From Gnetum montanum (Eukaryota > Streptophyta > Gnetopsida > Gnetales > Gnetaceae), in assembly GCA_015680685.1 (NCBI GenBank), contig MNCI01030420.1, positions 625,051 to 689,050 of the forward strand: a DNA stretch of 64,000 nt. Direction: 5' to 3'. Under the pieces are notes generated by a model. The model was given only the letters and a program-made list of their open reading frames with translations, was not told the DNA's origin and did no database searches. The position numbers and the translations under genes were made by a program. Below are positions 36,010-48,683 of this stretch, in pieces (the stretch's first letter is position 1; each line of letters begins with the position of its first letter).

Positions 36010-38950
36010 TTCCCAACAACTTATCCATGTTTGCCACCTAGAAGACCTCTTAGTTCAAACTGAGCTTTAAACATGCTCATAAGTGAAAGATGTTCCTCAT
36101 GATACACTGGGTATTTCCCACCAAGTGTTCCATCTAGCTCATTTGAATGACACATGAATATGGTGTAATAGAACTAAGAAAGATCACAAGGTATTTTCTT
36201 GTAGTTCATTCTTTCAATCTTATCCTTTCTACTAATCTTGAGGTGGAGATCTTGCAAAACCAACCTAGCATTTGTAATGCTTAACCAAGATCTTCCTATG
36301 ATAACAAGAAGATTCTCTTCCACCTTTTTTCTTTTCTAAGCACTAGGAAATTAGTGGGAAATGATTTACTTAGAGTAGAAGTCATTATATTACATACATA
36401 TTCCATGGGATATGCATATGATTATTTCACTAGCTCTAATCAAATGTTAGTACGTTTGAGAGAATGAAGCTTCTAATCAAGGTACTACTCTAATAAGATG
36501 AGATTGACCCCTTGAATTAGAGTCACCGAGAGCTATACAATCATCATTTTTAGAAATTTAAATTTCCACCATGGGACTACTAGGATCTAATTGCTTTTTG
36601 AGAAAATATGCCTCCTTGACTACCTACGTAACCACCATAGACATAGAGATGATGATAACATTACCATTAGATGACATCATATTACCTCTATTAGATATAG
36701 TAACGGAACTTGTCCTTGAAGTAGATATTGTAGTTTGATTATGATTATGGAATTTTATCAAGAATGTATGAGTATCATCTTCTACTTAGCTTGAATTATT
36801 TTCCTCTCCATAAGGTAAATAGGATGATGTAGACCTTGTCCCATAGTTTTGACAATTATGCTTATAATAAAATTTTCTACCATAGGACCTTGAACTTTCC
36901 CTGCAACCAAATCAATAAATGATTGGTAATATTTCCTAGATGCATGGATATAATTTGGATTATTATAATAGGTAATATTACATGATTTGACCTACATTAG
37001 TTATGGCTAAGTAAGCATTCCACCTTATATGGAACTAGGGAGTAAAAGCTATTGTTACTGTTGGGAAGCTTGATTGGAGGGATTGGTTAAAGCAAGTAGG
37101 TACTATTAAGGTATCACCATTATAAGTTGATCAGTCACTAACTATGCAACATGAAAGTAGGGATTAGATGGAGGCACCATTTGTTGCTACATAGGAGTTA
37201 GAAAATTCTATGAAGTAGCACCCTAAGGATTTGGCACTCACCATTGTTAGTACTATTGCCTGGGTTAGAGATATGTAACCCCAAGATAGAATGAATGGTA
37301 TGGGCATAAAGTTCTTCTTAGTTTCCTCTTGATAAATATGGGATTCAAAGATATCCTAAATCGTTTCATCTCCCCAATCATATGAGCCATGACTAGGCAA
37401 CATTGAGAATCATGAAAGTCTACATAGTATTTGTAGTGATCCTTATCACTAGAGGATGAGGAAGACTCAATTGAATCTTCTTGAATGCTCTTAGAATGAG
37501 AGACATTCATTTCATTTACCTTTTCCATCATACCTATTTTAATATTCATGTGGTTCAACTACTTTTCCTACAACTTTAACCACCTTACCCTTAATGTCCT
37601 TAAGAGTAGTGGTCATCTTTTCATCCACTGCATTCCAAATTTGATCTACATGATGGGTCAAGTTTGTTCATGCCTTGTTTATTTTGACCTAATCTTACAT
37701 TAGGACATTAGCTATAGTGGGAGGTTTAGTAGTACCTTCAATGTTCTTGGCCTCGCATCTATGCGATGAATCATGATTGTGCTTCTCAGCTGATTCTCGC
37801 TTCTACTACTCATCTTTCATATTAGCAATGATGTCTAAGAGCATCTTGACTTGAGAAATGGACATTTTTGTGCACTTGGCCCATTACATACATGTCCACA
37901 TGCTATCTTGTCTACTACCTTAGCCCTTCTACAATATGCATTAACTCCTATATTTGACTAAAATTAGGATTCATATAGCAATGAATAATTTTCATGTACC
38001 TCTTCATGATGATGTTAAGAGATTCATGGACTTCTTATCTCCATATAACCATCTCTATCCAAATGTTTAAAATTTGAGCATAATTTTGAAATTTTATATA
38101 GAAGATTTAGATCATATCTTCATATCTCTAAATTAATATAGAAGGCAAGGATTTGTACCAAGTTTCTTCATGCTTAATGAAGATGTAGAAAAACAAATAC
38201 AACTTCTACTAAACTCTCAGGATCCCTTGGAGATAGTAAGCATTGTCAAAGACTTACATATGGAGTTGCTTATTATAACTATTATACCCTTTATATGTTG
38301 GTACATAGGTCATGTTGATCTACTTAATTCTTTTTTCATCAACATGTTCCCTTGGAATGTATACAACTTCAGTTAACTCATGATAATTGCACTAGTTAAA
38401 CAAAGAAGAATCATCATTATCACTAGTAGGTTTACACAAACATAAATATTGGAAATTAAAAAGAATATTATCATTTTAAGTTTGAGGTACACATAGAGTG
38501 AAGGTGCCTAACCATGAGTCTTCATGATGAAATGAACCTTTGTTCTTCTTGTTTGCTTTATCTTCCTACTTTCCATCTGAATGATTAAGATTGGTATCTT
38601 CTTTTGCTATTCAATCCCAAATATATTTTATGTACAAAGGCTCATAATCATTAAACATGGGTTCATGAGCTTTGTATCATGTATGTTCATCCTCTTGCAT
38701 CATGTTGAATAGAGCATCTTTAAGGTCATCCAATGTAGCCATGACCAAGTTCCTAGAGAACTAACCATGAATGTCTCTCCACCTTTCTTACTTATCTTAA
38801 TGATAAGTTAGCACAACTAGTGGAAAGGTTTTATTCTTTGAATGCTCAAAGGTGACAAAGGTTCTTTTTATTTTTGGTGCATTAACAAAAGTTGTTGGTG
38901 TGCTCTTAGCACTATCTAATATCTTGTTTGTGTTCACAACCTATACATAC
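36010..38950 (-). pseudogene. Element E gag-protease, decayed
   Basis: Starts shortly after the primer site. Gag core near 38.0-38.3 kb reads YYLQGILRVQ-like sequence, then TWYKSLPS and YEDMI, and IIHCYMNPNFSQIQELMHIVEGL, a typical gypsy gag. A Ser-rich patch (SIESSSSSSDKD, 37440) follows. Near 36.3-36.5 kb a protease-like segment (GVNLILLE, then LKRTNI and LELVK) resembles the element F protease (GVNLIS, LKKSNIRLELAN). Frames shift several times and TAG stops are common. No ATG at the very start is certain. Confidence 0.65.
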
Positions 38951-39031
38951 AATACTAAAAATACACACTTGATTTGAATAAAAGTTAAAATTAAGAATGT
39001 ACAAGTATTTTTAGATAATTCACCAATGTCC

Positions 39032-39049
39032 TCCCTAGCAATGATAACA
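39032..39049 (-). other. Primer-binding site of element E (decayed tRNA-Asp type)
   Basis: Minus strand TGTTATCATTGCTAGGGA, matching the element A site at 13 of 18 positions; most differences are C-to-T or G-to-A. One base separates it from the LTR. Confidence 0.65.
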
Positions 39050-39050
39050 A

Positions 39051-39483
39051 TGATAGGTGTCTCACCAATTTTGGACTAATGGGATTTATCAGGAAAATTG
39101 CAATTCAATCTAGTTGTAAGCTTTAAGGATGATGTTGAGTGGAATACCATGTGTACTTGTATATATCATTATGTTTAATAAATAAAAAAGAGAATATAAT
39201 ACATATGATATAATTAGAACTTGTGTTACCACGATGAGAGATGGAAAAATATTTATGATTTCATACTTTAAATTTTTATGAATTTTAGAATTATAGGAAA
39301 CACAGTAATAATGAACTTAATATGCATTACAATCCCTCTTAAGGATGGGTGCAATTCTGATGTTGCAATTCCTATAGGAGAAAGGTGTAGATCAACATAT
39401 GAGATGTAAATAAAATGGCTCTTAGTCACAACCTTAATAGTCTAACACTATCTTATATAGTTATGACCTTCTTGGGTAAGTGT
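39051..39483 (-). repeat. 5' LTR of element E, inner part
   Basis: Begins TGATAGGTGTC next to the primer site. It is interrupted at 39483 by insertion of element B and resumes at 48684. Confidence 0.75.
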
Positions 39484-40335
39484 TGATGAGTGGCAAGGTA
39501 CCCCTATGCTCAACCATACGAATACAAGCATGTACACATGATCCAGTCGAACTCTGTAGATGACCTAGTTGTGGCACCTAGATAGTTATACATTGATCAT
39601 AGTTTGCTATCTTCCCACTTAGAGTAGTATTTACTTTGTCACGTATGGTTTAGCTTAGAGTGATGTGTATGATGTGGTTTCTACTACCATGCTACTCCTA
39701 AGGATAATGATAAATAACTTGATTAAGCTAATAAGTAATAGGAAACAAAATCTAAGTTAGCCTAAGTGCAATGAGCATCTGTCCTTAATCATTCATACAC
39801 ATTTTGGACTTCATGTACTACTTCTGGGATTACTAAGCATACATCACTTGAAACTACTTGATACGCTACTGGGTTACCATGTAGTTATAGTTAAATGTCC
39901 ATGAATAAGATGTACCCATTCCATGTTAACAGTAGGAAGTGTAAATGATGATAAAGGAAATATTAACTAACAAAACAATAATAAATAATTAATAATTAAA
40001 ACAAACAAAAGCAAAGTGAATGTTGCAATGATGGAGTAATCTTGATCTTTATTGCTAATTGTGTGCATGTCCAAGTATGTCATACTCGAACAAAGGTTGC
40101 ATACAATTCAAGCATCACATTGTGAGCTTGCACTTGGGAAAAGAACTGAAAACTAACAAAAAGACTAAAAAATCATAATGAATAACTTTTCTAATCCTCT
40201 ACTACCTCTTCCTCATGCATCTAAGTGCTATATTTATAGGCTAACATAGAAATCATGATATCATGTATACGATATCATATCTAGGTTGTGATATTGCGTA
40301 CCTAATATCAGGGCTTGGCAAACCATGATTCATCA
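39484..40335 (-). repeat. 3' LTR of element B (852 bp)
   Basis: Bounded by TGATGAG and ATTCATCA. Minus-strand core promoter CCTATAAATATAG near 40230-40242, with a cluster of GATATC-type words upstream at 40250-40312. No strong polypurine tract is visible next to it; the adjoining interior reads GGGTGTA on the minus strand. Confidence 0.9.
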
Positions 40336-40391
40336 TACACCCATGATTGAACAAAAACTTGTCCTCAAGTCACACAAAATGAGGAACAAAT

Positions 40392-43324
40392 TCATTTGAT
40401 TACATAGTGGATAGGTATGGGATTATGGACTGACTATGGATTATTTCATGCCACAGTGTGGGACTAGACAAAACAAAACAAAATCTAGACACCAACATAA
40501 AATACAAAATTGTTTGGAACTCATGTGGTTTTGGGTGGTGGTGGCTCCTCCATGGGCTTTTTCCCTTTATCCTATGCTCCAGGCTTTTGAAATGGATACT
40601 TTTGAAGGAGTGCCTAAATTTTTTCCTCCTTTGTCTAAGGATCATTTATCGTCCATGCTAATGTTCCAATGTTTGATTGAGTTAGCACCTCCCATGGACA
40701 CGACAGTTGTGGAAACATCTAATTAGCTTTGACGTACTATGCCACAAAAAACCATTGTTCCTCCTCATAGGCTCTGGCTTTGTCTCTAAATTTTTGATAG
40801 TCCATAAGCCATCGAGCCAAGTCTACTACAACATCCTTTTGGCCTTGGTAGCTAGCTTTTATTAGCTCTAGTTTAGAGTTTGCTACCTCCAATCTCCACA
40901 ATGTCTTCTTGTGTTCAACAAACTTTGTTTCATATTTGGCATAGGTGGAAACTACTTGTTTTTCTAGCTCAGTCCTCAGGAGACCAACTATTAACATGGC
41001 CATGTTGGCATACCATAGATTTGCCAACTCCATGTATTCTGTGAGATCCTGGATTTGTAGGTCCCAACCTTTTAATTTTTCTTGGTGGATGAAGGCATAA
41101 GTATCTAGTATGACTTGCTAGTTAGTGTGTTGAGCACTAAAAGAGTTAATGTGATCCTTAGCCATACAGATCTCTTTTTTGATGATCTCCTTATACATCC
41201 CCAATTGATCATAAAAATGTTCTTTTAATTTTTCATGCCACTTAGCCTCATTCTACCATGTGCTTATTTCAATGGCCATCTTCTGCTGAATGGTGGATAC
41301 CTCCTCCATTAGAAGGGTTTTGTTCTTTCTAGCTAAGCAACTTATGTCTTGGTTGACTCTTATTAGTTGTTTTTGCATCTGCTAGAAACTTTCCTTGAGA
41401 ACATTTTTTTGTTTTTCAATTGTCGTCAACCAAATATTTTTGGCAGCAAGGAGTTTATTTTCTTCTTGTAAGGTCTTGAGTGATTTTGCATGTGCATATG
41501 TCTAAGCTTGTGCTTTTGAAGCATCCCAATCAACCTTCTTCTTTTCCATTGCCATCATTTTATTCTCCACCAAAAATTTATTTAGCTGCTTTGTCCTAAA
41601 TGATTCTAGCTAATTAGTTGGAACAAGTTGGGATGGATCTTGCTATTTAGCTTGTAGGGCAACAAACTTTTCTTGGAGCCTCTACAACTTTTCTTCTATG
41701 TGTTCAACCCTAACTTCAGCCATGATCAGCTTCCCTTTAGTGGAAATGAGGTCTGACTATGCTGCTGTGATATCTTGGGGGATGTTAAACAAGGACATCA
41801 TTACTTATTTTTTTTACAGTAAGCAATCTAAATCATCCTCATGTTTAGCAAGAGTCATTGAGGTATTAGCTAGAACTTGAGCATCATGTGCTCCTGTGAA
41901 ATTTTCCAGTGGCACAATAGGGATATTAAATGATTCTTTGATGTGGTTTGTGATCACCTCTATAGCTCGAACTACATCTTGGTGTTGCATGACCACCACA
42001 GCAGCACCTTCACAAGTTTCTAATTATACTTGGAATGATGCAGCATTTCCAGAGATCTGTTATGACCAGTGTGATTCCCCTCCTCTTGTTTGAATTGAGA
42101 CCTCACCCCTTGTAGGATCGATTGATATGGTGGATTGTACGACATCATCGATCAGCTTGAAGAGATTGTCCTTGTTCCTACTTCCCTAAGTAACAATTTC
42201 TATGATGGCCCTGAGATGGCTCAGCGATGGTTGATAATGTTGTGATGACGGTGGTAGTTGCTAGTCCTACTGGCCTATGGGCTACATAATGGGCCCTAAT
42301 TCTTATTGTTGGATGAGCCTCATGTCTGGAAGTTGGCTAGGCCCTATTATTTGAGGTGCAGTGGGCCCAACCATATGTTCTTGTTCAGGCTCCAATGTCT
42401 CACCAACATTTTTTCTTGGTGCTGGTGGCTTTAGTAATTCAGCATATGAAGTATTTTGAGATTTTCTAGGACATCATTAGTGTACCCCATAATTCTACCA
42501 CACTAGTACAACTTCTTGATTAGACATGGAAAGGAGAGTGTGAACTTTCCTATCTTTTGTTCTTCAAACTACCTCAATATCTCTGTTAAATACAAATGGG
42601 GCAAATTGACATCAACCTTGCCTATCAAGATCGTAGATCCTTTGGCAACATAGGTAGAAATTTTATTTAACCCCTTCACTAGGAAGATGTGATAGGTACC
42701 AATTTTAGAATAAATTCTCTTTTCAAGGGTTGGTTATCCATATGTTTTATCTTCTTTATCGTACACCCTTTTTAGCCATATTTTTCTTGCATCTGCATTG
42801 GAATGGATGGATAGATGAGAAACTTTAGGTCCTATATTTGGAAAATTTAGAATTTTTGGAATGGCCTTTATAGAGAAATCAACTAAAATTCCACCAATGT
42901 TGATAGTGGTGCCTTCCTCTTTATTATGCCAAAATTGATAAGTCTCCCCCAAATACCATTCTCCACTTTTCAAGAGGATAGGCCATAGTGGAGATTCCTT
43001 AAGTTGATCCTTGACTGGTTCAGGGGAAAATTTGGTAAAAGGCCTAAAATTAAGTTCCATGATCACTGCAGTAGATGTGGACCTTTCCTGAATGGCTTGA
43101 ATGCATTCTGAGGACAATGTAAGATGTTGTCCTTGTTTGGGTGCCCTATCTTCTCCACCTTCTACTTGACCAGATTGTGCAGTAACAAGAGTATTCTGAT
43201 GGATACTGAATGATTGTGCCTCCTATTCTGCATGTTTTGCAAGAGGTCCATAGCCTCAGCCTCTTCTTAGGCGTTTGGCTACACCTTGAGAAGGTCCTCC
43301 CTATTGTCCTTGTTTAGGGTCCAT
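40392..43324 (-). pseudogene. Element B second ORF (plant-transposon-protein-like plus coiled coil), decayed
   Basis: From ATG 43324 (MDPKQGQ) to TGA 40392, with a net frameshift between about 42.7 and 42.0 kb and many TAG stops. The N-terminal third holds the 127-residue open stretch 42734-43117 (GEWYLGETYQFW, GGILVDFSIKAIPKIL) followed by YSKIGTYHIFLVKGLNKIST, then ILIGKVDVNLPHLYL and LSFPCLIKKLYW. That pattern recalls the putative plant transposon protein domain (PF20167), by memory only. The C-terminal half is long charged helices (e.g. 40737-41033), a likely coiled coil. Position between pol's usual place and the 3' LTR is where env-like ORFs sit. Confidence 0.6.
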
Positions 43325-43834
43325 CTGTAATCACACCAAGATCGATTGTTAGTAAGGTTATTTAACAAGATTCAATTATCTCATACCTTACTCATTGCCT
43401 TTAATAAATTTTGAATTCTTTGTTTAGTGTGATTTCAAAGTTAGAAAGTTTTTCAAGAAATTTCCCCTTAAATTTTTAATGTTGGGCCCAATTTTCTCAG
43501 GTGACTCCAATAATAATTTAAATGATTTGGATGAAGGAAGAAAATTAGTTTGGCATGAGTTTTTAACATTTCTTAATAGTACTTATGCCTATGATATCCT
43601 TCGGGCGATAGTGAATTTTGAAAACATTATGCATCAATTGTATCATACCCCTCCCCACGACTGAGTTAAACATTCCAGGTTTAATTAGGTTTAATCGAAA
43701 GGAAAATCAAAGCGTTAATGAGCAGGATATTGATGGTTGAATGTTAGACTCTTAAAGTGTTAAAAATTGTGGAAGAAAATTGCAACAACTCCCCTTGCAT
43801 CAACTGTTGAAAATGACTTCTACACACATAGGGG

Positions 43835-43965
43835 GGCCCATATAAATAGGTTTTAAGGATGCAATATCACATACGTGGTAGTGTGTACCTGATATCGTGT
43901 CAGACCCGATACTAGGTACCCAACATCGCATCCTATCCCAAATAGGGTACTTAGTAAAATTGATG
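43835..43965 (-). promoter_or_regulatory. LTR-U3-like block before second ORF of element B
   Basis: On the minus strand: GTATCGGGTCTG, ACACGATATCAGG, TATGTGATATTG, then CCTATTTATATGG (43839-43850). Element F U3 has GGTATCGGACCC, TTGATATCGG, ATATGTGATATTGG and then GCTATAATTAAG in the same order. The second ORF starts about 510 bp downstream. Confidence 0.45.
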
Positions 43966-45334
43966 ATTTTTCAAGTTTTTACAGCCAAAAATGAAACATT
44001 TGAGGTAGATTTAAAAGGTTTGGGATAATGTCAAGTGGAAATTAAGGCACCAAATATGTAATGAAGTGTAGTTATACAATGAATTTCTTTAAAAAGGGTA
44101 AAGGAAAAAGGACATGTAGTGGTTCTAAGGAACGTTTGGTTGAAATAATGAAAAGGAAAAGAATAGATTTGGCAATGTAATACTTAGTGGCTATAAAATG
44201 ATGTTGTGGTGTGCAAAAAGTACAAATTACAAAATTCACACAAAAGGATCCTCCCCAAAGCAAGTTTCAACCTATCATGCTCTGGCATAACCATGCCTTA
44301 AAATGTCCATAGGCACTAGAAAGGTTAAATGAAATCCACACCTATGCAAAAAAGCACACACATGTTAAATACCACCGTGATGAGGTATGAATTCTATGCC
44401 ACACAAGACAAAAGTTAGAAGTATTTGGACTGTGAGATGAGATGAATTGCAGAAGGGATTGCAGAGATTGGGATGTGAGGTAACTTACCCTAGGAATAAT
44501 GAATCCAAAGTGTTATGCATGATTAAAGTACCATTAGCTTGTCACTCTAAGATCAAAACTAAGTCCATACCTTTGATCAGTGACATTGCATTGTTTCATC
44601 TTGATGATAGATAACCATAAGAGCATTATCATAGCAAGGCATACAATCACTTGACGTTTTGCACAAGGGAGTGATTTAGATTTGTTTGTGGAACGTTTTT
44701 CTTGAGTTTTTCTTCTTTCTTTTCTTTTTCTTCTTCTAGTTTCCTTAGCACTTTTTCTTTTCCAAAGGTGATTTGGAGATGTTGCCAAGCTTAAAGCATG
44801 GGTGCATGTCTCTCTAGTGGGATCCTCTAGAACAACATTGAGTTCCTTTATTGAGTGCCTTTATTACAACTCTTACTCCCATTTTTCATTAGATCTACAA
44901 GGATCTTAGTACAACCAAACTACATGATAGTACATACAAATGTTACCAAAGAGAATCCACAAGTCCCCTTGATGTCACACCCTTGCCATTCCCTCTTAGT
45001 TCATCACTCTTCACCTTGGGCATAATGAGTACAAAGTTACTTTAAGTTTTAATGATAATAAGAATATCATTGTATCCAGAGTAGAACCTCTTATTAATAG
45101 AATGGGTGGGTGGATGTTGTGGGCTCACTATCCAAATAATTAGTCACTTGTAATTCGATAGCATAGAACAATGCCCTAACCAACTGGTCACATGAGTATT
45201 TGATTCATAGATGAGATTACCCTCAAAAAGATAAAATGACAAATTAAAACATGAAAAATTTAGAAAACCAAAAATTGAAAAATAAAAAAATTGTAAAATC
45301 AAAGAAAAGGAAAAACATTTACTAATTCTGCTTG
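43966..45334 (-). other. Spacer of element B
   Basis: No domain recognised. Contains a T/C-rich tract at 44705-44762 and a Lys/Arg-rich low-complexity frame on the minus strand (44534-44788) that I do not call a gene. Confidence 0.5.
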
Positions 45335-47696
45335 TTAGAATGGGGGTATCCCACATGAATAAACCTTTGATCATGGTAAGAATTAATAAATGGAAAGTTA
45401 GGATCCATGCATATTGGAAATGTTGGGGTCTAGTCATATCCAAACCACTGGGTGTCTTTTGGTGTAGTGGCAGGAATGTACCCAAATTAGGATTCACACA
45501 CTTGATTAAAGTAGGCATAGTGGGACAGATTATAAGATGTGGTCATGTGATAAGAAGCTAACCCACTATGGAACTTGTGGCCATAAGATGGTATGCAAGG
45601 ATCGATATGTCTTCCCACATTGTTATATTTATTGGGTCACATGGTTGTTGCAGTGTTAACTGGTTACTTGGATAAGGTAATAGGAGGCATTGAGTTTGAA
45701 GAGGAAGGCACATCATAGTGCTGGGTTTGTGCTAAGTTGGAGGATGCAGTGGTTTCAGAACTATGCTGTCTCTTTGTATGACCATGCCTAAATAAAAGAT
45801 GCTTCCAATGATGTGGAGGACTCCCACTGCTATTGACAGTAGTAGCATAAGTAATATTCATTGGTTGGTGCTGTGGTGCAAAACCTTTAGGTACAGCTGG
45901 TGGTGATGTAGAAGGAGGTGAAGGATTAGAATATTAAGAGTAAGGAGGAGTTTAAGGAATATGAGGTGATGATCTTATAGAAGAGAAGATGGATTGATGA
46001 TACTTAGGAGAATGATAAGGATGAGGTGAAGTAGAGGATGTTGATCCAATTGGATAAACATGGTGTTGAACATAATAAGCACTTGGTTTCGAGTGGTATG
46101 AAGGGTGTGACCAGTTTGACAGTGGCCTCCCCCACGACTGGGGGTTTTTCCACTATAGTTGAACATTATACTTCTGTATGAAATCTGGATGTAACATTCT
46201 TTCTCAATTCTCATGAAAATTTGACAAGATTGGGCATTGGCCTTTGGGGTGGTTGTATAGGTAGACATTGTATTGATACTTATGATTTGTGGTTGAGCCC
46301 CTATCCTTGTTTTCTTTAGCCCTTCTTTTCAATCGTCAAATGATGTTCTATCCTGTTTCTAGGTTTTTCATCCTCTATTTGTTCTCGTTGTCATATTTAT
46401 CTTGTGTGGTTCTACCTCTTATAATTTTTGCATATTCTTTGCATTTTTCATGTGCCCACTCTATCATCTTATTGATCTTTGCCTTAATTTCATCTCGTGA
46501 TTTTAGTATTGGCAAAGATGGGGATGGTTCCACCTCCTCAAGGTAAGTTGGTTTCTCCTCTTCATGATTATGAACCTTTGTTACTTTAAGAGTTTGGTCC
46601 TATTGAGATCTTTCAACATTATCCAATTTGGCTAATTCTCCTTCTTTTTTATGCTACCCGCTTCATAAGCTCTTGAAATTGGTGGGTTTCATACAGTTGA
46701 CCTGGGGCATACATCCCTAGGGTCTCTCTCATTTCATTACAGAGCCCATCCATGATGTGATATGTTAGCCTTTTCTTAGAGAACCCATGGCCTGGGCATT
46801 TGTTTAACAAAGAGTAATATCTTTCTAAGGCCATGTCCAAGGTTTCATGCTACCCTTGTTTCCACTCTTGGATTTGTCTCCTCAAGGCTAACACTCTTGC
46901 ATAGGTTTGATATCTTTCATGGAAGAGTTTTACCATTGTAGGACAATGATGAATTAAATCTGGTTTTAGAGACTTGTACCATACTTTTTCTTGGTCAATG
47001 AGTGTCATAGGAAAGAGCTTAAGTCTTTACCACCCAGTATCAATGTTGTTCCATGCACATGCATCATAGAAGGCTTGCAAATGATGCTGCAAATCTAAAT
47101 CATAGCCTCCTGAGAACTTAGGAAAGTTGTTTAAATCAAGCTTGGGTGGATGACTTTCCTTACAATGCCTACAGGATATATGAATGGCCTCTGTTATATG
47201 AATTAGGCTTTTAGTGGCCAATAGGTGTTCATCATCACTAAATAGGTTGTGAGTTCGTGATTTGGAATGATGTTGTCTATGTTCATGTTGGCATTCCTAA
47301 TTTTGCCTGTGGGTTTGATTTTTATTTCTACATTGACCCCTTAAGGAATAGCCATCTATGTCATTACCTGACATTGAAAGATCAAAGGAAGAGAAAGAAT
47401 TGAAAGACTTGTCATTACTTTTGTAAGTCTCCTAATCATCCCCTAATGTACTCTTGCTAGCCATTGAGAAGGTCCTAGGCCTTAGGTCCCCTTGTTCTAG
47501 GAGATGTCCCATCCTCACTAGAGGTGTTTAAGTTGGATGACAAGAGTCCTTGAGTATCATTGGGGTGCCTTTGAACATATGTAACTCTTGCATAAGATTG
47601 AGTGCTCCAAAATTATTCTTCATCATAAATTTCATTGGTTCTCCAATGAATTACCTCTCTAGATGTTGCATTATCATTGTCCTATGAGAGAGACAT
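45335..47696 (-). pseudogene. Element B gag (Athila-like), decayed
   Basis: Collinear with gag of element A: ATG at 47696, core PKLDLNNFPKFSGGYDLDLQ (47027-47221), helical ALERYYSLLNKCPGHGFS (46649-46840), DHPKGQC knuckle-like region near 46.23-46.27 kb, proline-rich tail and the segment 45664-45861 (SSGSPPHHWKH, SSNLAQTQHY), with the terminal TAA at 45335. Overall length is not a multiple of three, so there is at least one frameshift. Internal stops are frequent. Confidence 0.8.
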
Positions 47697-47811
47697 TGTT
47701 GTGAATTATGTGTGACTTAATTGAATTTAATTTCTTTGTCTGAAAGATATATTGTTAATGCCCTATTATAGCAACCTTGTATGGTATAACTAATCTAGAT
47801 GACTACCACCA

Positions 47812-47829
47812 TCCCCGACAATAGCACTA
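47812..47829 (-). other. Primer-binding site of element B (decayed)
   Basis: Minus strand reads AGTGCTATTGTCGGGGAT-like sequence beside the LTR, alignable to the tRNA-Asp-type site of A with several changes. Confidence 0.65.
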
Positions 47830-47830
47830 A

Positions 47831-48683
47831 TGATGAGCGGCAAGGTACCCCTATGCTCAACCATACGAATAAAAATGTGTATGTGCAATCCAGTTGAAAT
47901 CCATGGACGAACTAGTTGTGGGACCTAGATAGTTATATGTTGATTATAGTTTGTTGTCTTTCCACCTAGACTAGTATTTGCTTTGTCACCTATGGTTTAG
48001 TTCAGAGTGAGGTGTATGATGTGATTTCTACTACTATGCTACTCCTAAGGACAATGAGAAATAACTTGATTAAGCTAATAAGCAACGGGAAATAAAATCT
48101 AAGTTAGCCTAAGTGCGATGAGCATCTGTCCTTAATTATCTGTACACATTTTGGACTTCATGTACTACTTCTAGGATTACCAATCACACATCACTTGAAA
48201 CACTACTTGATACGCTACTAGGTTACCACGTAGTTACAGTTAAATGTTTGTGAATAAGATGTACTCATTCCACGTTAATAATAGGAAGTGTAAATGATGA
48301 TAAAGGAAATATTAACTAAGAAAATAACAATAAATAATTAATAATTAAAAAAATAAAAGCAAAGTAAATGCTTCAATGATGGAGTAATCTTGATCTTTAT
48401 TATTGATTGTGTGCATGTCCAAGTATGTCACACTCAAACAAAGGTTTCGTACAATTCAAGCATTACACTGAAGGCATGAACTTGGTAAAAGAATTGAAAA
48501 CTAATAAAAAGACTCAAGAATCCTAATGAATAACTATTATAATCCTCTAATACCTCCTCCCCATGCACCTGAGTGCTATATTTATAGGCTAACATAGGAA
48601 TAACAATATCGTGTATACGATATTGTATCTAGGTTGTGATATCACGTACCCAATATCGAGGCTTGGAAAATCATGATTCATCA
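47831..48683 (-). repeat. 5' LTR of element B (853 bp)
   Basis: Bounded by TGATGAGCGG and ATTCATCA, collinear with 39484-40335. Differences between the two are spread evenly, roughly one in eight to ten positions by eye in the first 150 bp. Confidence 0.9.

Larger units (their letters stand above)
39484..48683 (-). mobile_element. Element B: complete non-autonomous LTR retrotransposon, 9.2 kb
   Basis: Two LTRs (852 and 853 bp), decayed tRNA-Asp-type primer site, gag and a second ORF, all on the minus strand, with no reverse transcriptase, RNase H or integrase recognisable in the 7.5 kb interior. Flanked by AGTGT (39479-39483) and AGGGT (48684-48688), a 5-bp target duplication with one change. 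The related uninterrupted sequence GGGTAAGGGTGAATT survives at about 30715 in the other LTR of element E. Element F, with the same LTR ends and an Athila-like pol, is a plausible autonomous relative. Confidence 0.85.

Noticed and set aside
44534-44788. Lys/Arg-rich frame that could look like a nuclear protein
   Set aside because: It is the complement of a T/C-rich low-complexity tract with no conserved counterpart in element E.
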